A stretch of DNA of 64,000 nucleotides from Morinoia aosen (GCA_030386875.1 CM059557.1:60032514-60096513), one strand, 5' to 3'; positions 11,439 to 23,689 are shown, counted from the first letter of the stretch. Notes: generated by a model not told the origin, from the letters alone. Numbers and translations are program-made.

Positions 11439-12276
11439 CTAGTCACCCATGATCTGCTTCGATGACATATTGAGTTGTTGCACCAGGTATTGCTCGAGGT
11501 CATCTGGCGTGTTGATCTCGCGGCGTCTTGAATTTGGGTTTCCGGGGTTAAATATGAAGATGTTTCCATCCTGTGTTCTTGGGATTCCAACTTTATCCGG
11601 GAATTTCCTTTTGGCCATCCTCAGAATGTACATGGCGTTAGCTCGTGAAGGTATGAGGTATTCATTTATGAAGAAGAACTTTGGTTTCTTTTCTCGGCAG
11701 GCGTTGAGAATTTCACGTTTTTTGTTATAATGTTTTAGTTCAAATGCAATGTTTCCTTGATCTACGTTCCCAGTTACCGTTTTTCCCCATTCTTGTAGCT
11801 GACGTGATGTCAGTGTCGGAGAGGTCAGTATTGATCTTGTCCTTCAGGAGATGGCAGACGGTTTCCTAGCAGATTTCGTTCGAGTGTGATTGTGGTAGAT
11901 CCTCACCAGAAATGACGAGAGTACATTTTTTGTCTTCAATGGCTCGGCGCTGATCACTTTTTTCCAACTGGTCGAGACGGAGGGCTAAGCTATCCATTTT
12001 CTCATTCTGTTCTTCGAGAGTTTTCTTGTGCTCTGCTTCTTTTCCCGCTACTGTTTCAACTAGTGTTTTAAGGTGACTTATTTCAATTTTCATATTATCA
12101 ATGTCACTCTTAAAATTTGTCATCACTGAGTCGAAGTATTTTATAAGGACAGAAACCACTTCTTTGCCATCTTTCGTTAGGTTAGACACATCAGGATATT
12201 GACCAAACTTCGGCTGATACTCGTCGCTGTTATTGTTGCCGCAGCTGTTGTTATTGCGTTGCTTCTTGGGTACCAT
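11439..12276 (-). pseudogene. LINE ORF1, copy A, inactivated
   Basis: Starts at 12276 with MVPKKQRNNN, contains a heptad-rich stretch around residues 45-105 (coiled coil likely, many Leu/Lys/Glu), then CTLVISGEDLPQSHS. A TAG stop falls just after (near 11866) where copy C reads CRQTVREL. After a frame change the C-terminal block resumes with INEYLIPSRANAMYILRMAK and ends at the stop near 11439. Family knowledge: LINE ORF1 proteins with a coiled coil and this C-terminal NEYL..R..LR.AKRKF block bind RNA and multimerise; the block resembles the Baculovirus FP-like domain (PF03258) often hit by arthropod transposon ORF1s. One stop and at least one frameshift make it dead. Confidence 0.85.
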
Positions 12277-12974
12277 CTTGGAGATTGAGAGAGTTCGTTT
12301 CCTCGTGTACGCGAGGGATGAGCACTTTCACACTTTTTGAGGGAATATTTTTACACTTAGTTTGATGATTTTTTATTTGTTGTTTGTTTAAGTCACATTT
12401 GAATCCTCATGGCGAGAGTGTGTACCCATTCAGGTTAGGAGTACATTCTTTCTAGCGTTAGGCACTTTGTTTCGGAGCGAGCGCAACACACGTCCGTACC
12501 ACACGGAAATTGATCTCGACGTCGAAAGGGCTGTAAATGGAGCACGAATGATAAGGTCACCAAATGCTCGTTTTCTATAATTTAAACAATTTAAAACAAT
12601 TTATTTACCACAGGTGATACAGAGATAGAATGTTTCTTAAGTCTAGTACAATGGTCAAATTTGAGTATAGCTACCTGTGGGCCCGAATAAGTTCAGTGAC
12701 TTCTAGGGCATCCTACCATCAAGGTTAGTCTAAGGAGTACAATAATGTTTAACCTAATTCACTTGAACTAGAGACGCATTAGACTGATCAATGAGATAAT
12801 TAACTCGAAATTAGATACTTCATTTTACAATATAGTTCATATGGACTAGATTTAACAGTATATTCGACAAACGATTCAAGAACAGACTGAAGATCTGCGA
12901 AATTAAACAAGGCAAATTACATTATTAGGACCAATTATGTGGGGGACAAGGTTTGATTCTGTGATCTTACACGA

Positions 12975-15973
12975 CTAGTAAACTGATAGGAAGTGAGACT
13001 CAAGGTTTTTTTTGAATACCTTATAAGAATTACTTTCACGGATCTCCGCAGGTATTGAGTTCCAAGTTTTAGTTCCAACGAAGAGGATGCTGTGTTGTGA
13101 CCGAGCCTTTGAGTAATAAGGAAGCATGAATTTACTTCTATTTCGGGTTAAATGGTCGTGATGACCAGTTTGCGCAGTTAATAATTGTTTTAGGCTATTG
13201 TCACCATCATTTGTTAATGTTTTGTAAATAAAATTGCAAATGGAGATTATGTAGAGATCCGAAAGCTTAAGTATTCGTAAATTTTTGAATGAGTCATTTG
13301 TGTGAGCATTATATTCTAGATTCTTTACCGCTCTTATGGCTCTTTTTTGCAGGGTAAAAATTTTGTTGGTTTTATCTTTATCAGTTCCGTTCCATGCTTC
13401 TATTCCGTATTGCAAGTATGGTGAAATGAGCGTTCGGTAGAGCATTTGTAAGGCTGTTTCAGGCAGGAAATTTTTAACTTGATTTAGGATTCCGATAGAT
13501 TTTGATAATTTAGAACTAATATGAGCGATGTGCTCTTTATAGGTTAGATGTTTGCCTATTATGATGCCCGGGAATTTACTTGAGTTGGTTTCTTCGATTT
13601 CACCTTCGCCAATTTGAATGCGTGGGAGAGATTTATTTTTCTTGTATGAGAATGTAATATATTTTGTTTTATCGATATTAAGGCTTATTTTATTAGCTTT
13701 ATGCCACAATGAAACCTTATGAAGTTCATTATTTATACGTTCCGCCATCCTAGCGGGATTTTGGTTTGGAAGGACCGCAGAAAGGGTACTGTCATCGGCA
13801 AAAAGTATGAATTTGAATAATGATGTAGATTTAATGATATCATTGATAAAAATTAGAAATAGGAGAGGCCCAAGGACTGATCCTTGTGGAACTCCACGGC
13901 TAATTGTCTGTGGGTCTGATTTTGCGTCGTCAATGACAACGTATTGTTTCCGATTTGCTAAGTATGATCTGAACCAATCATGGGCAGCCCCTCGAATGCA
14001 ATAACAATGTAGTTTCGAGAGTAATAAGTTATGGTCCACACAATCGAATGCTTTTCGAAAGTCAAGAAATACGGAGAAAACAAGCTTTCCTTCATCTATA
14101 TTAGAATAAAGGTATTGCAAATGATTTAATACAGCTTGTGTCGTAGATTCCTTAGAACGAGAACCGCATTGTTTGTCGTAGAGGAAAGATTTTTGTTCAA
14201 AATACGAATACACTTATTTATACACAATTTTCTCGAATATTTTGCTAATAATTGGTAGTACAGAGATAGGTCTATAATTGTTGATGCAGTTTTTATCACC
14301 ATTTTTAAAAATAGGGGTCACTCTCGCAATTTTGAAAGAGTTGGGAAGATACCTCGAGAAAGGGATTGGTTGATAATATAAGATATGCACGGTGCTATTA
14401 TATCAGCTATAGCCTTAAGAACTTTAGCCGAAAATTTTTTCTTGCCACTTGATTTATTTTTCAAGTTGTTTATGCACGTAATTACGTCGGAGGGATTAGT
14501 TGGCGTGAAAAAGAAAGAGTTAGGTTCACGGACATGTTCCATGTATTGTAAGTGGTCTGTGGGTTCAATGAAGGCACTATCGGCTATATTTTTTCCTATG
14601 TTTACAAAAAAGTTGTTAAACACAGTTGCAATATCTTTTTTCTCGTGGTGTTTTACATTTTCTAGAACGACGGACTGAATTGTTTTCGTAGTATTATTAT
14701 TCGGTTTATAGCATAAATTAAGCAGGCGCCAAGTTTTTTCAATATCAGTTTTGTATTCAGTAAATTTGCGCGTGAAGTAGTCTCGTTTTGAGGTTCGTAT
14801 ATGATTTGTCACATGATTCCTGAATCTGTTATACGTTACTTTAGATATTCGCAATTCGTATAGTAAGGCTAGGTACGCTTGACGTTTCTTTATTTTGATC
14901 ACGATATCTTCAGTAATCCAGGGCTTTTGTCTATTTTTCGGCGTAATTGTGTGGGTGATTATTGGACAACACTGGTTATATGCGGTCGTTATAATTTCAG
15001 TTGAATTTAGTATTGCTTCATCAATGTTAATCGCATTATTGTTTCGTTCATAGATGTCTAATGATGGCATTAATTCTTCTAGAACAGTTCGCATTGTTCC
15101 CAAGTTGTATTCGTTTACACAACGAAATGAATAAGTATCAGCCTGTGGGCTGGTACAAGGACTATAGACATTTTTCTTGATGAGAAACACCGGGAAATGG
15201 TCAGATGAGTCAGAAATTATCATTCCGGTAAGAAAATCAGTCGGATCTGACATAAAAATATTATCGAGTAACGTAGCCGATTCAGAAGCAACACGTGTAG
15301 GTTTCGTGATGATTGGAAGGAAGGAGCTAGACTGATAAAAATTTATGAAGTTTGAGATTTGCTCATAGCTATCATATTGTAGAAGATCGTAGTTGAAATC
15401 CCCTTAGATTATCATGTCATTATATAGAGACTTGTTGAACTGAGATATTATGCTTTGAAGCACGTTCAGGAAAGAGACGTTACAAGCTGTTGGCCTATAT
15501 ACTGTCCCAAGCATAATTGGTTTATCATTTTTCGTTAGTTCTATAAATAAAGTCTCAATATGTTCACGATTCATAGTTGCACTTGAAATGACTTTCGAAG
15601 ATATATGTTTAGATATGTACGTTTTGATGCCACCACCACGTTTGTTACTATGGAGTGAATGATGGCTATAATAGTTTTGAATTTGAATCAGGTCTTTAGA
15701 TGAGTCATCTAGCCAAATTTCGGTGAAACTGAGAACATCAAAATTGCTGTTCAGCTCACTGATAGTAGAAGATATTTCATCTATTTTCGGATAAATGGAT
15801 CTACAGTTCCAACATAGTAGAGAAACATCGTTACAGGTCTTCCTCATCGATTCATTGAATTTTTTAATATTTAGGTATTTACAGTTTCCAGTTTCATTTC
15901 GGTTTGGGTGCAGTCTATTCAAATGATTGTGATCTGGATCAATATTGTCGAATATATCAATATGGTCGGTCAT
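12975..15973 (-). pseudogene. LINE ORF2 (EN-RT), copy B, inactivated
   Basis: Starts at the ATG at 15973 (MTDHIDIFDNIDPDHNHLN) and ends at the stop at 12975 (SHFLSVY). The endonuclease carries SFTEIWLDDSS and DHFPVFLIKK, with the Ser-Asp-His motif changed to DSSDHF. The reverse transcriptase carries SVFLDFRKAFDCVDH, SRGVPQGSVLGPLLF and FILFADDSTL. Only three lesions are obvious against copy C: a TAA replacing the Cys codon before GDFNYDL near 15403, a one-base loss near 14330 (frame leaves at IFPTLSKLRE), and AAA to TAA in the KIVYKK motif near 14215. It is thus fairly young. The last 412 codons form one open frame from 14213, which should not be taken for a separate gene. Confidence 0.9.
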
Positions 15974-16573
15974 TAGAATTAAGAGACAGTAAGTAAAATG
16001 TAACTTATAAATAAAAATTATACAAACTACAGGATCAAGGTAAAAATAAGGACATTCCTACTTATAATTAAATTAAAAAAAGAGAAACTAAAAACACACA
16101 GAGATTATTAGTCTAAATTGTCTAAAACCTAGTATGATTTCATAAGGAGAGCGCAAACTCAGTCCATGAGCAGGAACATTAGGGATCATAAACGACAAAT
16201 AATGTAGTTACAAGGCTGTCGTACCAGTGGTATCCGCATATAACACTTATAAGATGTAGCAAGGACGAAATGGATTTAAAAACGAAGTGACAGTGAAGTT
16301 ATTTATGGAATTTAAAAATCTTGACTATCTAAATTGTTTCCAGATTTAGAAACATATACACGAGTTAAGTCTGAGCAGCAAGTTCGGTATGAGCATTTGA
16401 TAAAAAGGAGAAAAGAAAGAAATTGAAAAACAATTCAGTAAGCAGCAAAACAAAGCTGCAAGGTCGACGTGGATGCCTTGAAGAGGTAAAGGTAATTCAA
16501 TCAAAAATCAAGAAGAAAACATGTGGACAGATATCAAAATAATATTAAACTCAATACGTCAGTCCAAAAAATA

Positions 16574-16834
16574 CTAATCACGAATAATTTCCTCTGAGGA
16601 CTTGCCGACATGTTGCAACAAGTACTTGTCTAGTTCTTCAGGTGTATTGATGGTTAGAGGTCTCTGAGTTACTTGTCCAGGTATCTTTGGAGAGAAGACG
16701 TTGATATTGCCATCCAAACTTCTTGCGGGTCCTATTTGTTCCGGAAATTTTCGTTTGGCCAATCTCAGAGTGTACATTATACTTGCTCGCGAAGGTACTA
16801 AGTATTCATTCGCGTAGAATTCCGGTTTTGTCAC
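16574..16834 (-). pseudogene. LINE ORF1 C-terminal fragment, copy B
   Basis: An 86-codon frame (TKPEFYANEYLVPSRASIMY to GKSSEEIIRD) that matches the last third of copy C ORF1 without a frameshift. The N-terminal coiled-coil part is absent because the copy is 5'-truncated. The initial Met comes from flanking sequence and is not a real start. It lies 600 bp upstream of ORF2, the same spacing as in copy C. Confidence 0.85.
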
Positions 16835-16948
16835 ACATAATTGAAAAAAAATACTTCCAGATTGAAATAAGCTTTCAGGTATTCAGAGCATGTTTGTAGC
16901 ATTCGAATAGACAGGTATAGCCCATAAAATTTTCGGAATTAGCTCAAA

Positions 16949-16963
16949 CCCCCCCCCCCCCCC
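16949..16963. repeat. Homopolymer of 15 C
   Basis: An uninterrupted run of C just beyond the 5' truncation point of LINE copy B. The length of such a run is prone to sequencing and assembly error. Confidence 0.9.
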
Positions 16964-17095
16964 GTTCAAAAGAAATTTATTCAAAAGAAAATTTCTCAAT
17001 TTCTCAGCCAATAATTCAGAAAGAGACGAATGTTTTTTCTGTTGGATTCACAATAAACAGGTGTCAAAACGTAGCGGAGAGTTTTTCGTTTTAGC

Positions 17096-17325
17096 TTAAC
17101 ACATTCATTGCGGTGTGACCCACCGGTGGGTCGTAGTTAGGTTTTTCCTGCTGCGAAACGACCCATCGATGGCGCGTTTTGAAAAGTTCTTACAACCTTT
17201 CTAAATCAATGGTATTTAACAGGCCCAGTGAATGTTTGATATTTACAAATTTGCTTATCACTTTTGACTTTAAATTTAAGTTGAATATTGAATTTCATTT
17301 TAACCCATCGCAACTAACGTGTTAA
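17096..17325. mobile_element. piggyBac-type MITE
   Basis: The element is bounded by TTAA at 17096-17099 and 17322-17325, the target site duplicated by piggyBac transposases. Next to it the left end reads CACATTCATTGCGGTG and the reverse complement of the right end reads CACGTTAGTTGCGATG, 12-13 matches of 16. An internal palindrome CCCACCGGTGGG follows the left end, and a second inverted pair GGGTCGT/ACGACCC lies at 17130-17165. At 230 bp with no open frame it is a non-autonomous element. No piggyBac transposase was found in the window. Confidence 0.72.
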
Positions 17326-18180
17326 GAATGAAATGTTGAAAAATTTTTAAACAAATTTTCAAGATTATTTGCATAATAAAACAATATTTTCGACGATTAT
17401 CAAAAAACGTACTTCTACAAATTATTGCACTCATCTTGCTCTCGGTGATGCTAAAAAGATGCCCTCAATCAGAGAAAAACTGTGGTTGGAATTTCGTGTC
17501 AAAGTCTTGAAAAGTTGGTTCGGAGAAAATGGGGGTTTTGTTCAGGGCACTTTACCACACACGATACTTAGCTTTTTGTTATTCCTACAACCCAAATATA
17601 ACACAACTAATTTTATGAAATATTTCACTTGGTTTTCCATTTTTTACCCCTTTGGGTTTTATGGAAAGCCTTTGGGTATTCCTCCAAAATACCCCCTTTT
17701 GGGGGTATTTTGAGGGGCTAGAAGCATCAGACAGGGTTGGGTCCCGTTTTCATCAAGTGATGTAGGAAGGGTTTAGGAACATTTTCACGCAAAAATCTAA
17801 TTTTCGATGATTCGACCCCAAAGGAAAAAAACGGGACGTAATCTTTCATTTCCGTATTTCATTGTCAAACTGGTAATGCAGGGTCAGTATTGAAAAAATC
17901 TAAATGAAGTTTGTTCATGCTCTACATATGTATTCTATGTACTTGGTATACAATATGGAAAATCATTGGAAATAGTGGGTGTCCTATGCACTTATTGGAT
18001 ACGTTTCTTTAATTATTCTAAAATCAATCTTATGCAAAACACGCTCAAGTTCATACGGTTGCAAAAGAAAAGTTTTTTGTATCAGTTTCATACCATGATG
18101 GAAATAGTACCGACTATAAGTCAATTCTCAGAAGGTGTCTCTCACATCATTCATCCCAAATATAATTTAAATTTAATGTT
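17326..18180. other. Unassigned stretch with a strong hairpin
   Basis: At 17685-17712, CAAAATACCCCC and its exact complement flank a TTTT loop. The open frame at 17369-17713 runs through this hairpin and shows no known domain, so I do not call it a gene. Confidence 0.4.
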
Positions 18181-18342
18181 GAAAACTCGCTTGGAATTTC
18201 AATTTTTTTTAATAGGAGGACTCTCTGCCTTCTGATGCCCACTCCAAAAGTGAAATATGAAAACTCGCTTGGAATTACAATTTTTTTTGAATCTCCTAGG
18301 AGGACTTTCTGCCTTCTGATGCCCACTCCAAAAGTGAAATAC
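18181..18342. repeat. Tandem duplication, 78-bp unit
   Basis: Units 18181-18258 and 18259-18342 share GAAAACTCGCTTGGAATT, an A/T run, AGGAGGACT.TCTGCCTTCT and CCCACTCCAAAAGTGAAAT. The second carries a 5-6 bp insertion around TCTCCT. Frames here on both strands are duplicated because of this repeat. Confidence 0.85.
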
Positions 18343-18888
18343 AAATTCATTTGTGTCACCTTTTATTCTCTTTCTTTAGCAACACATCTAGACAGGCAAA
18401 GGCCCACTTTTCTAACATTTAGGCATTAGCTTCACAACCAATAGACCGTCAAAAAAGTCTCCTCATTCAAATCCTAAAAAAACGGTGTGAAAAATACATC
18501 ATCGTTCAAAATTTTATCGAATTATATCGTTTCTCAATCATGGACTCAGCCATCAACCCCCTAGATCATTGAATTTTCAAATGTTATGTATCCTAAAAAA
18601 CTTTGAACTCAGAATTAACCTCGTCTCCACAGTATCTGGCTTGACTCTCGAGGAGAAAATGCGAGTTCGATAATACGGCTATAGTAATATAATAATGTAT
18701 ATAACGTTCTGCTTATTCCTCCCTTAGTTAATTAGTCCGTCCGTTACGCTCTCATCCGAGTTGGCGGTATCATGGATACCGAATTCCTTAGTGTTACATT
18801 AAAAGTTCGCCTTAACATGCATAAACTTCATAAGTCATAGGTATGGAATAGATCAGCGTTTTTTCATGTTTAAGTAATAATTGCGCCT

Positions 18889-19340
18889 TTGAACCCCACA
18901 ATGAAGCAAAAATTGAAAGCTGCTCGCGATAGAATGAGACTCTACTGCCAGAGAATAAGGAATGAACAACGGCAGGAAATCCTTGAAAGGGACAGGCAAC
19001 GTCAGCAAGTAAGACGAGCTGCAATGAATGATGTACAACATGAAGAGACTTTCAGCGAGACAGTCGAAGACGGCAAATCATGCTTGGAAATATGGAAGAG
19101 CAACAGTAATCTTGGTATACCTTGAGCGGCAAAGAAATTTATTTCAGTGATGAAGGTAAAATATGAACAAGTAGCAGCAATCGCAGTATTACGAGCAGCA
19201 AAGGAATTGCTTCCAGCAAAGAAAGCAAAATTTTGACGAGGAACAGCGGACACAATACCTAAAGCGTCAGAGAAATTTATTTTTGTCAAGAGGGCAAAAT
19301 ATGGACGAGGAGCAGCAAAGGGTTAGGTTGATGAAGTGAT
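18889..19340 (+). pseudogene. Arg/Gln-rich repetitive coding remnant
   Basis: The open frame to 19125 reads KLKAARDRMRLYCQRIRNEQ then QEILERDRQRQQVRRAAM, strongly basic and probably helical. After frame changes the downstream DNA to about 19335 still encodes related blocks: YLERQRNLF, then QYYEQQRNCFQQRKQNFDEE, then QYLKRQRNLFLSRGQNMDEE. This is a degenerate repeat of about 25 codons. Similar Arg-rich tracts are known at the N-terminus of some large transposon proteins (Helitron-type among them) and in repetitive host proteins, but I cannot assign a family. It abuts the TTAGG-like satellite. Repeated reading frame despite stops suggests a decayed coding minisatellite rather than a live gene. 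Confidence 0.4.
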
Positions 19341-19354
19341 GTAAATAATAATGT

Positions 19355-20450
19355 TGATGAAGTTTTTCACGGGTCCACGTTTTTTTTATGTTTGACATTA
19401 TTATCAGTAGTATATGTTAGGTTATGATAAGTTAGGTTAGAATATGTTGTGCTAGAATTTGTTACGTAATTTTGGCCGATTTTTTTTCACGAGTCCACCT
19501 AGCTTAGCAATGACATTGGTTAAGTTAGGTAAGAATAGGTTAAAGATATGTTAGGTTACGATAGGTTAGGTTATGTTGACAGATTTTTTTCACGGGACTA
19601 CGTTTTTTTATGTTTGACATATTATCGGGATAGGTTCGGTAAAGATATGTTAGGTTATAGGTTAGGATAAATTGGCATAGGTTATGTAATGTTGACGGAA
19701 AATTTTCATGGGTCCACGTTTTTTATGTATGCCATATTATCTGGTTCAGTTTGGTTAGGGTATGATAGGTTAGGCTATGATAAGATAGGTTAGCATAGGT
19801 AAGTAATGATGAAATTTTTTCACGGGTCCACGGTTTTTTTTATGTTTGACATATTATCAGGATAGGTTCTGTTACTGAAGGTGAGGGTAGGATTGGTTAG
19901 AATATGATAGGTAAGGGTAGGTTAAATTAGAATATATGTTATGTTAGAATTGGTAAGGTCATGTTTATCGAATTTTTTAACGGGACCACGGTTTTTTATA
20001 TATGACATTTTATTGGGATAGGTTCGGTAAGGATATGTTAGGTTAGGATATGATAGGTTAGCATAGGTTACTTAATGTTGACAGAATTTTTTCATGGGTC
20101 CACGTTTTTTTATGTAAGACATGTGTATTATTTGGATTGGTTTGGTTAGGGTAGGTTAGGGTACGATAGCTTACGTAAGGATTGGTTAGGTAAGGATATG
20201 ATAGGTAAGGATAGTATAGGTAAGGATAGGATAGGTTTAGATATGTTAGGTTAGGTAATGTCGACGGAATGTTATCATTGGTCCACGGTTTTTATGTTCG
20301 ACATATTATCAGGAACTGTTCGGTTAGGATAGGATAAGATAGGATAGGTTAGAATATGTTGGTATGGGTTAGGTTGGAATTGGTTATGATGGAATTAGTA
20401 AGGCAATGATGACCGGGTCAGCCTAGCTTAACAATACGAGCATTATCCGT
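19355..20450. repeat. TTAGG-rich satellite, ~115-bp degenerate unit
   Basis: A block like TTTTTCACGGGTCCACG followed by TTTTTTATG and GACATATTATC recurs at about 19367, 19488, 19591, 19706, 19821, 19979, 20093, 20275 and 20412, with spacings of 103-182 bp and a mode near 115. Between blocks lie many TTAGGTTAGG, GATAGGTTAGG and GTTAGGATATG words. The second and ninth blocks share a variant with CCTAGCTTA. TTAGG is the ancestral arthropod telomere repeat, but here it is degenerate and mixed with a non-telomeric block, so this is an interstitial satellite and not a functional telomere. Confidence 0.85.
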
Positions 20451-23400
20451 GAAATTTCCACGAGTCCTGCTAATAAGATGATAATGTGCAAGTGTTTTTT
20501 ATTTTTTGTGTCTTCCTGATACATATAGATTTCTCTTGTAATATTTTATACCATTTGTTGTTATATGTATTTATTCTGGCAGATCATACCATTGATGATA
20601 ATTTTATTCGAAATCAGGTTGGTATGAATGTCTAGTAAACGATTTTTTTTGCATCACTTGTCTCCCTCTTTATACCAAGGGTTCGATTTTCTACGAAAAA
20701 GTCAATATTTAACACAAGGATATTCATAATAGGGAGTTTAAAAATTATATATTACATACCATGATTAACATTTTTAGAAATAAATTTTCATATTTCGTCA
20801 TTGTCACCTACAATATGTAGGTGTTTTATTTCATCATTTGCGGAACTATAACGAACTCGACATGAACTCAACTTATTCGATGATTTTAGTTAAAAAACTC
20901 CCTTACGTCCTATCTTGATGCAGCATTTCTAGTCAAATCTTTTAGTGTTGCGCGAGGAAAAATTTGTTGCAGCACATTCGGTGACACAGAATTACAGTAC
21001 ACAGCTTCATTTATTGTCTTGACAGAAAGTCGTTACCCAGGCGGCATTTCAGAGCGCACCGGTTTTGTACTGAATCAATGTTCATTTTCTTGCCAAAAAT
21101 TTGTTGCTTCTTTCAGGCAAGAGTTTAAAAACGACATATATTCTCCCTTCAAAGACGAGAGGCTCCTTTGATCCATGACACTTTCGACATAATTATGTGC
21201 CTCCTCTGTCAAAATCGTTTTCTCTTTCATTTTAATTCTTATGTAGTAAGAATTTTGCGTGACTGAGCGCCTTGAAGCTCGGATACATGAAAATTATCTG
21301 AATTTATCATTTGGGTCTCATCTGTAGCTGAGGAAGGAAGGAGGATTTTGCTCCCTGCGATGGAAGTTTTCGTACTTTGAAGTTCTGGGAACACGTGATC
21401 TTCGCTTCAATTGTCAACTCGAAGAATTTCGTGGGAAGTCGAAAAATATCTACTGAAATTAGGTATAAAACAATCACAGTTATTCAACATTATGAGATGA
21501 AGAAAAATATATTTTTTTCAGAAACATACCTCATTTCTGATTTTCAATTGATTTTCCTGAGAATGAAAGCCAATTCAAGCAATATTTTCCCGAAGGAAAT
21601 AAATCGAATACGTCAGGAATCTACTGATACCAGAAAGATTGAACATTGCTCATGCTAAGAATTCGCCTACTCAAAATTCGGTGACCAACAGTTACAACGA
21701 CTTCGAGCCCTCTATAAATTTAACCTGCAAGTGGTTAAATAAACACAAAGTCAATTTGTATCATTGTCCAATCTAATTACCGGACCTCAATTCGATAGAG
21801 AATCTTTGAGAAACACTGAAAAATTACAAGCTAAGAAATCTGAAGAATCTAGAACATTTGAAAAAATGCGCATCGTGGAATGGGGAAATATATCACGTCA
21901 AACTGGCGAGCACCTTGGTTCGTCGTGTGGAAATCATCTTTGGGAAGTAAGTATGTAACAATGAGCAAAAGTTTGAAAGCAATAATCAAATAAAATGTTT
22001 GGTTGAATACTTCTATTTAGCTCCATGCATGCTTGTGATGTATTTGAAGTCGTATGCTTAAAATATTGAAAACAACTATTTTTGGTTTAACCTCTATAGT
22101 ATCCAAACAGTTTTTATCAGCGTAAAATTTAATTTTTGCAACTGATTTTGACGCTTCACTGTAAGTAAGCTTATATTACAAGTTTTTTACATCGCATACC
22201 TGACTGAAAACTAAGGCGTTCGTCTCTTGCGAAATTCTGTTTTTTTTCATAAAAGAATTTCTTTGTTTGCACTGATGGGTTCATGCGAATCTTTATTTGA
22301 AGCAACGCAGAAGACGTGGCTAACATTAAGCTACGAGGTAGACCACGTAACGCGTACTGGTATCCGGATTCGCCGCAGATGCGAATGATGGGGTTTGAAA
22401 ACATTTGGTTGCAAATGCTGCACCATTTTCTGGGTAAAAATTTTTTGGCGCGATCGTTAGCGGCTGTTCATTTTTTGATTGCGATTCTCAGGGAGAATTT
22501 CACAAGGTGACTTTCAAAGTATCAGCATTTACAACGCAACTACATCTTTCAAAACCGGTAAAAGAATGGAGTCAAACAAGGAAAAAATACATTGTTACGT
22601 ATCTCTGGTAGCACGCAGTAGAACTTTTTCAGGACAAATGAGATATTCTGCTTTATTAGGATTACATTGGGAAAATTTAAGCGACTTGGATTCGTTCCCA
22701 GATCTGCACTCAACAATCAGAAGGAAAAATTCCATTCGTTTTTGTTTTCGCTAGATTAGCGTCTTACTTCCGAAATAATGAACAATTATTCGTTGATATT
22801 TCTCGATCATGAACTTCAGGAAATAGGATTTTGATTGAAATCTACGTTGATGAGTAAACTCTCATTGCATCATTCAACTTTGATCAAATTCGAGTAGAAA
22901 GAAGAGCGTGAGTTTCAAATATTTTTTCTTCCTATCAAATATTTGAATATCTCTAGAATGCAAGCACTGGCTTCAAATTGGAGAGAGTATTTTCAATACT
23001 TCGTGCGCCTGCTGATACATCTGCGACTACATGACGTCGAGAATGAGAATTGTGAATTGCACAGAACATCCATCAGAGCATATGCGGCAGTATTTTATCT
23101 GGACAGCTATTTTTCAAAACCAGTACATCACTAGTGATAGACACAATAACAATAACTTTATTTAAAAACTGACAACGTCGTTCAAATGTACTTAAATATT
23201 AATTACAGAAATATTTTTTCATATGCATTGAATAGTACATAAAACATATTTCTCAGAAATTTAGGGCATAAATATTCAAAACACCAAAATACTTGGAATT
23301 CCAGAATGATGAAAGGTTGTAAGATAGAATATGTTTAGAATAATAATCTCAGCACCACACACTCAGGAGCAACTATGCGTTGTTTCATCACCGCGGTAAG

Positions 23401-23689
23401 TTAACTTCGCAATAATTGAAAAAAGAATAAGATTTTGTGCAGTGATAATTACTGTTATAGTTTTCCATAAATTTAATTCAGCTTTAGCACAAGAACACAA
23501 CGAAAAAAGCAATGAAAAACGCGTGATGAACATTTTCTTACCAATTAATAATATTTATTCACGTGAGACAATAAAAACCAAGGCAACTCCATAACAAACT
23601 ATTCATGCTGGTCTGCGTAACTTTCAAAATTATCCAATACATGATGAGGCACTGATGTATACAACCAAATATATGTATACAAATATAAT
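20451..23689. other. Unassigned AT-rich stretch
   Basis: Several 60-93 codon frames occur (for example 21377-21658, 22479-22754, 22943-23134), but none shows a recognisable motif. No terminal repeats or tandem arrays were seen. Confidence 0.4.

Larger units (their letters stand above)
7481..12540 (-). mobile_element. LINE copy A, approximately full length
   Basis: This minus-strand element has a 5' untranslated region (about 12277-12540), ORF1, a ~560-bp spacer, ORF2 and a ~400-bp 3' region ending in TTTAAATTGTTTG-type repeats instead of poly(A). Its length of about 5.06 kb equals that of copy C on the plus strand. The 5' region aligns with that of copy C, including the shared word ACAAAGTG. 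Both ORFs are broken by stops and frameshifts, so it cannot act autonomously. It lies head-to-tail behind copy B. I could not identify a convincing target-site duplication. Confidence 0.9.
12577..16834 (-). mobile_element. LINE copy B, 5'-truncated
   Basis: Second minus-strand copy of the same family. The 3' tail TTTAAACAATTTAAAACAA (plus strand) begins near 12577, immediately next to the 5' end of copy A. On the 5' side, similarity to copy C stops abruptly near 16834 inside ORF1, just before the GTGACAAAACCG segment, so the first two thirds of ORF1 and the 5' untranslated region are missing. Such 5' truncation is the usual result of incomplete target-primed reverse transcription. A run of 15 C lies about 115 bp beyond the truncation point. 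Confidence 0.88.

Noticed and set aside
12975-14213. Independent 412-residue gene
   Set aside because: It is the C-terminal part of LINE copy B ORF2, opened by a TAA just upstream.
19355-20450. Functional telomere
   Set aside because: TTAGG words are degenerate and interspersed with a non-telomeric block, and unique DNA lies on both sides.
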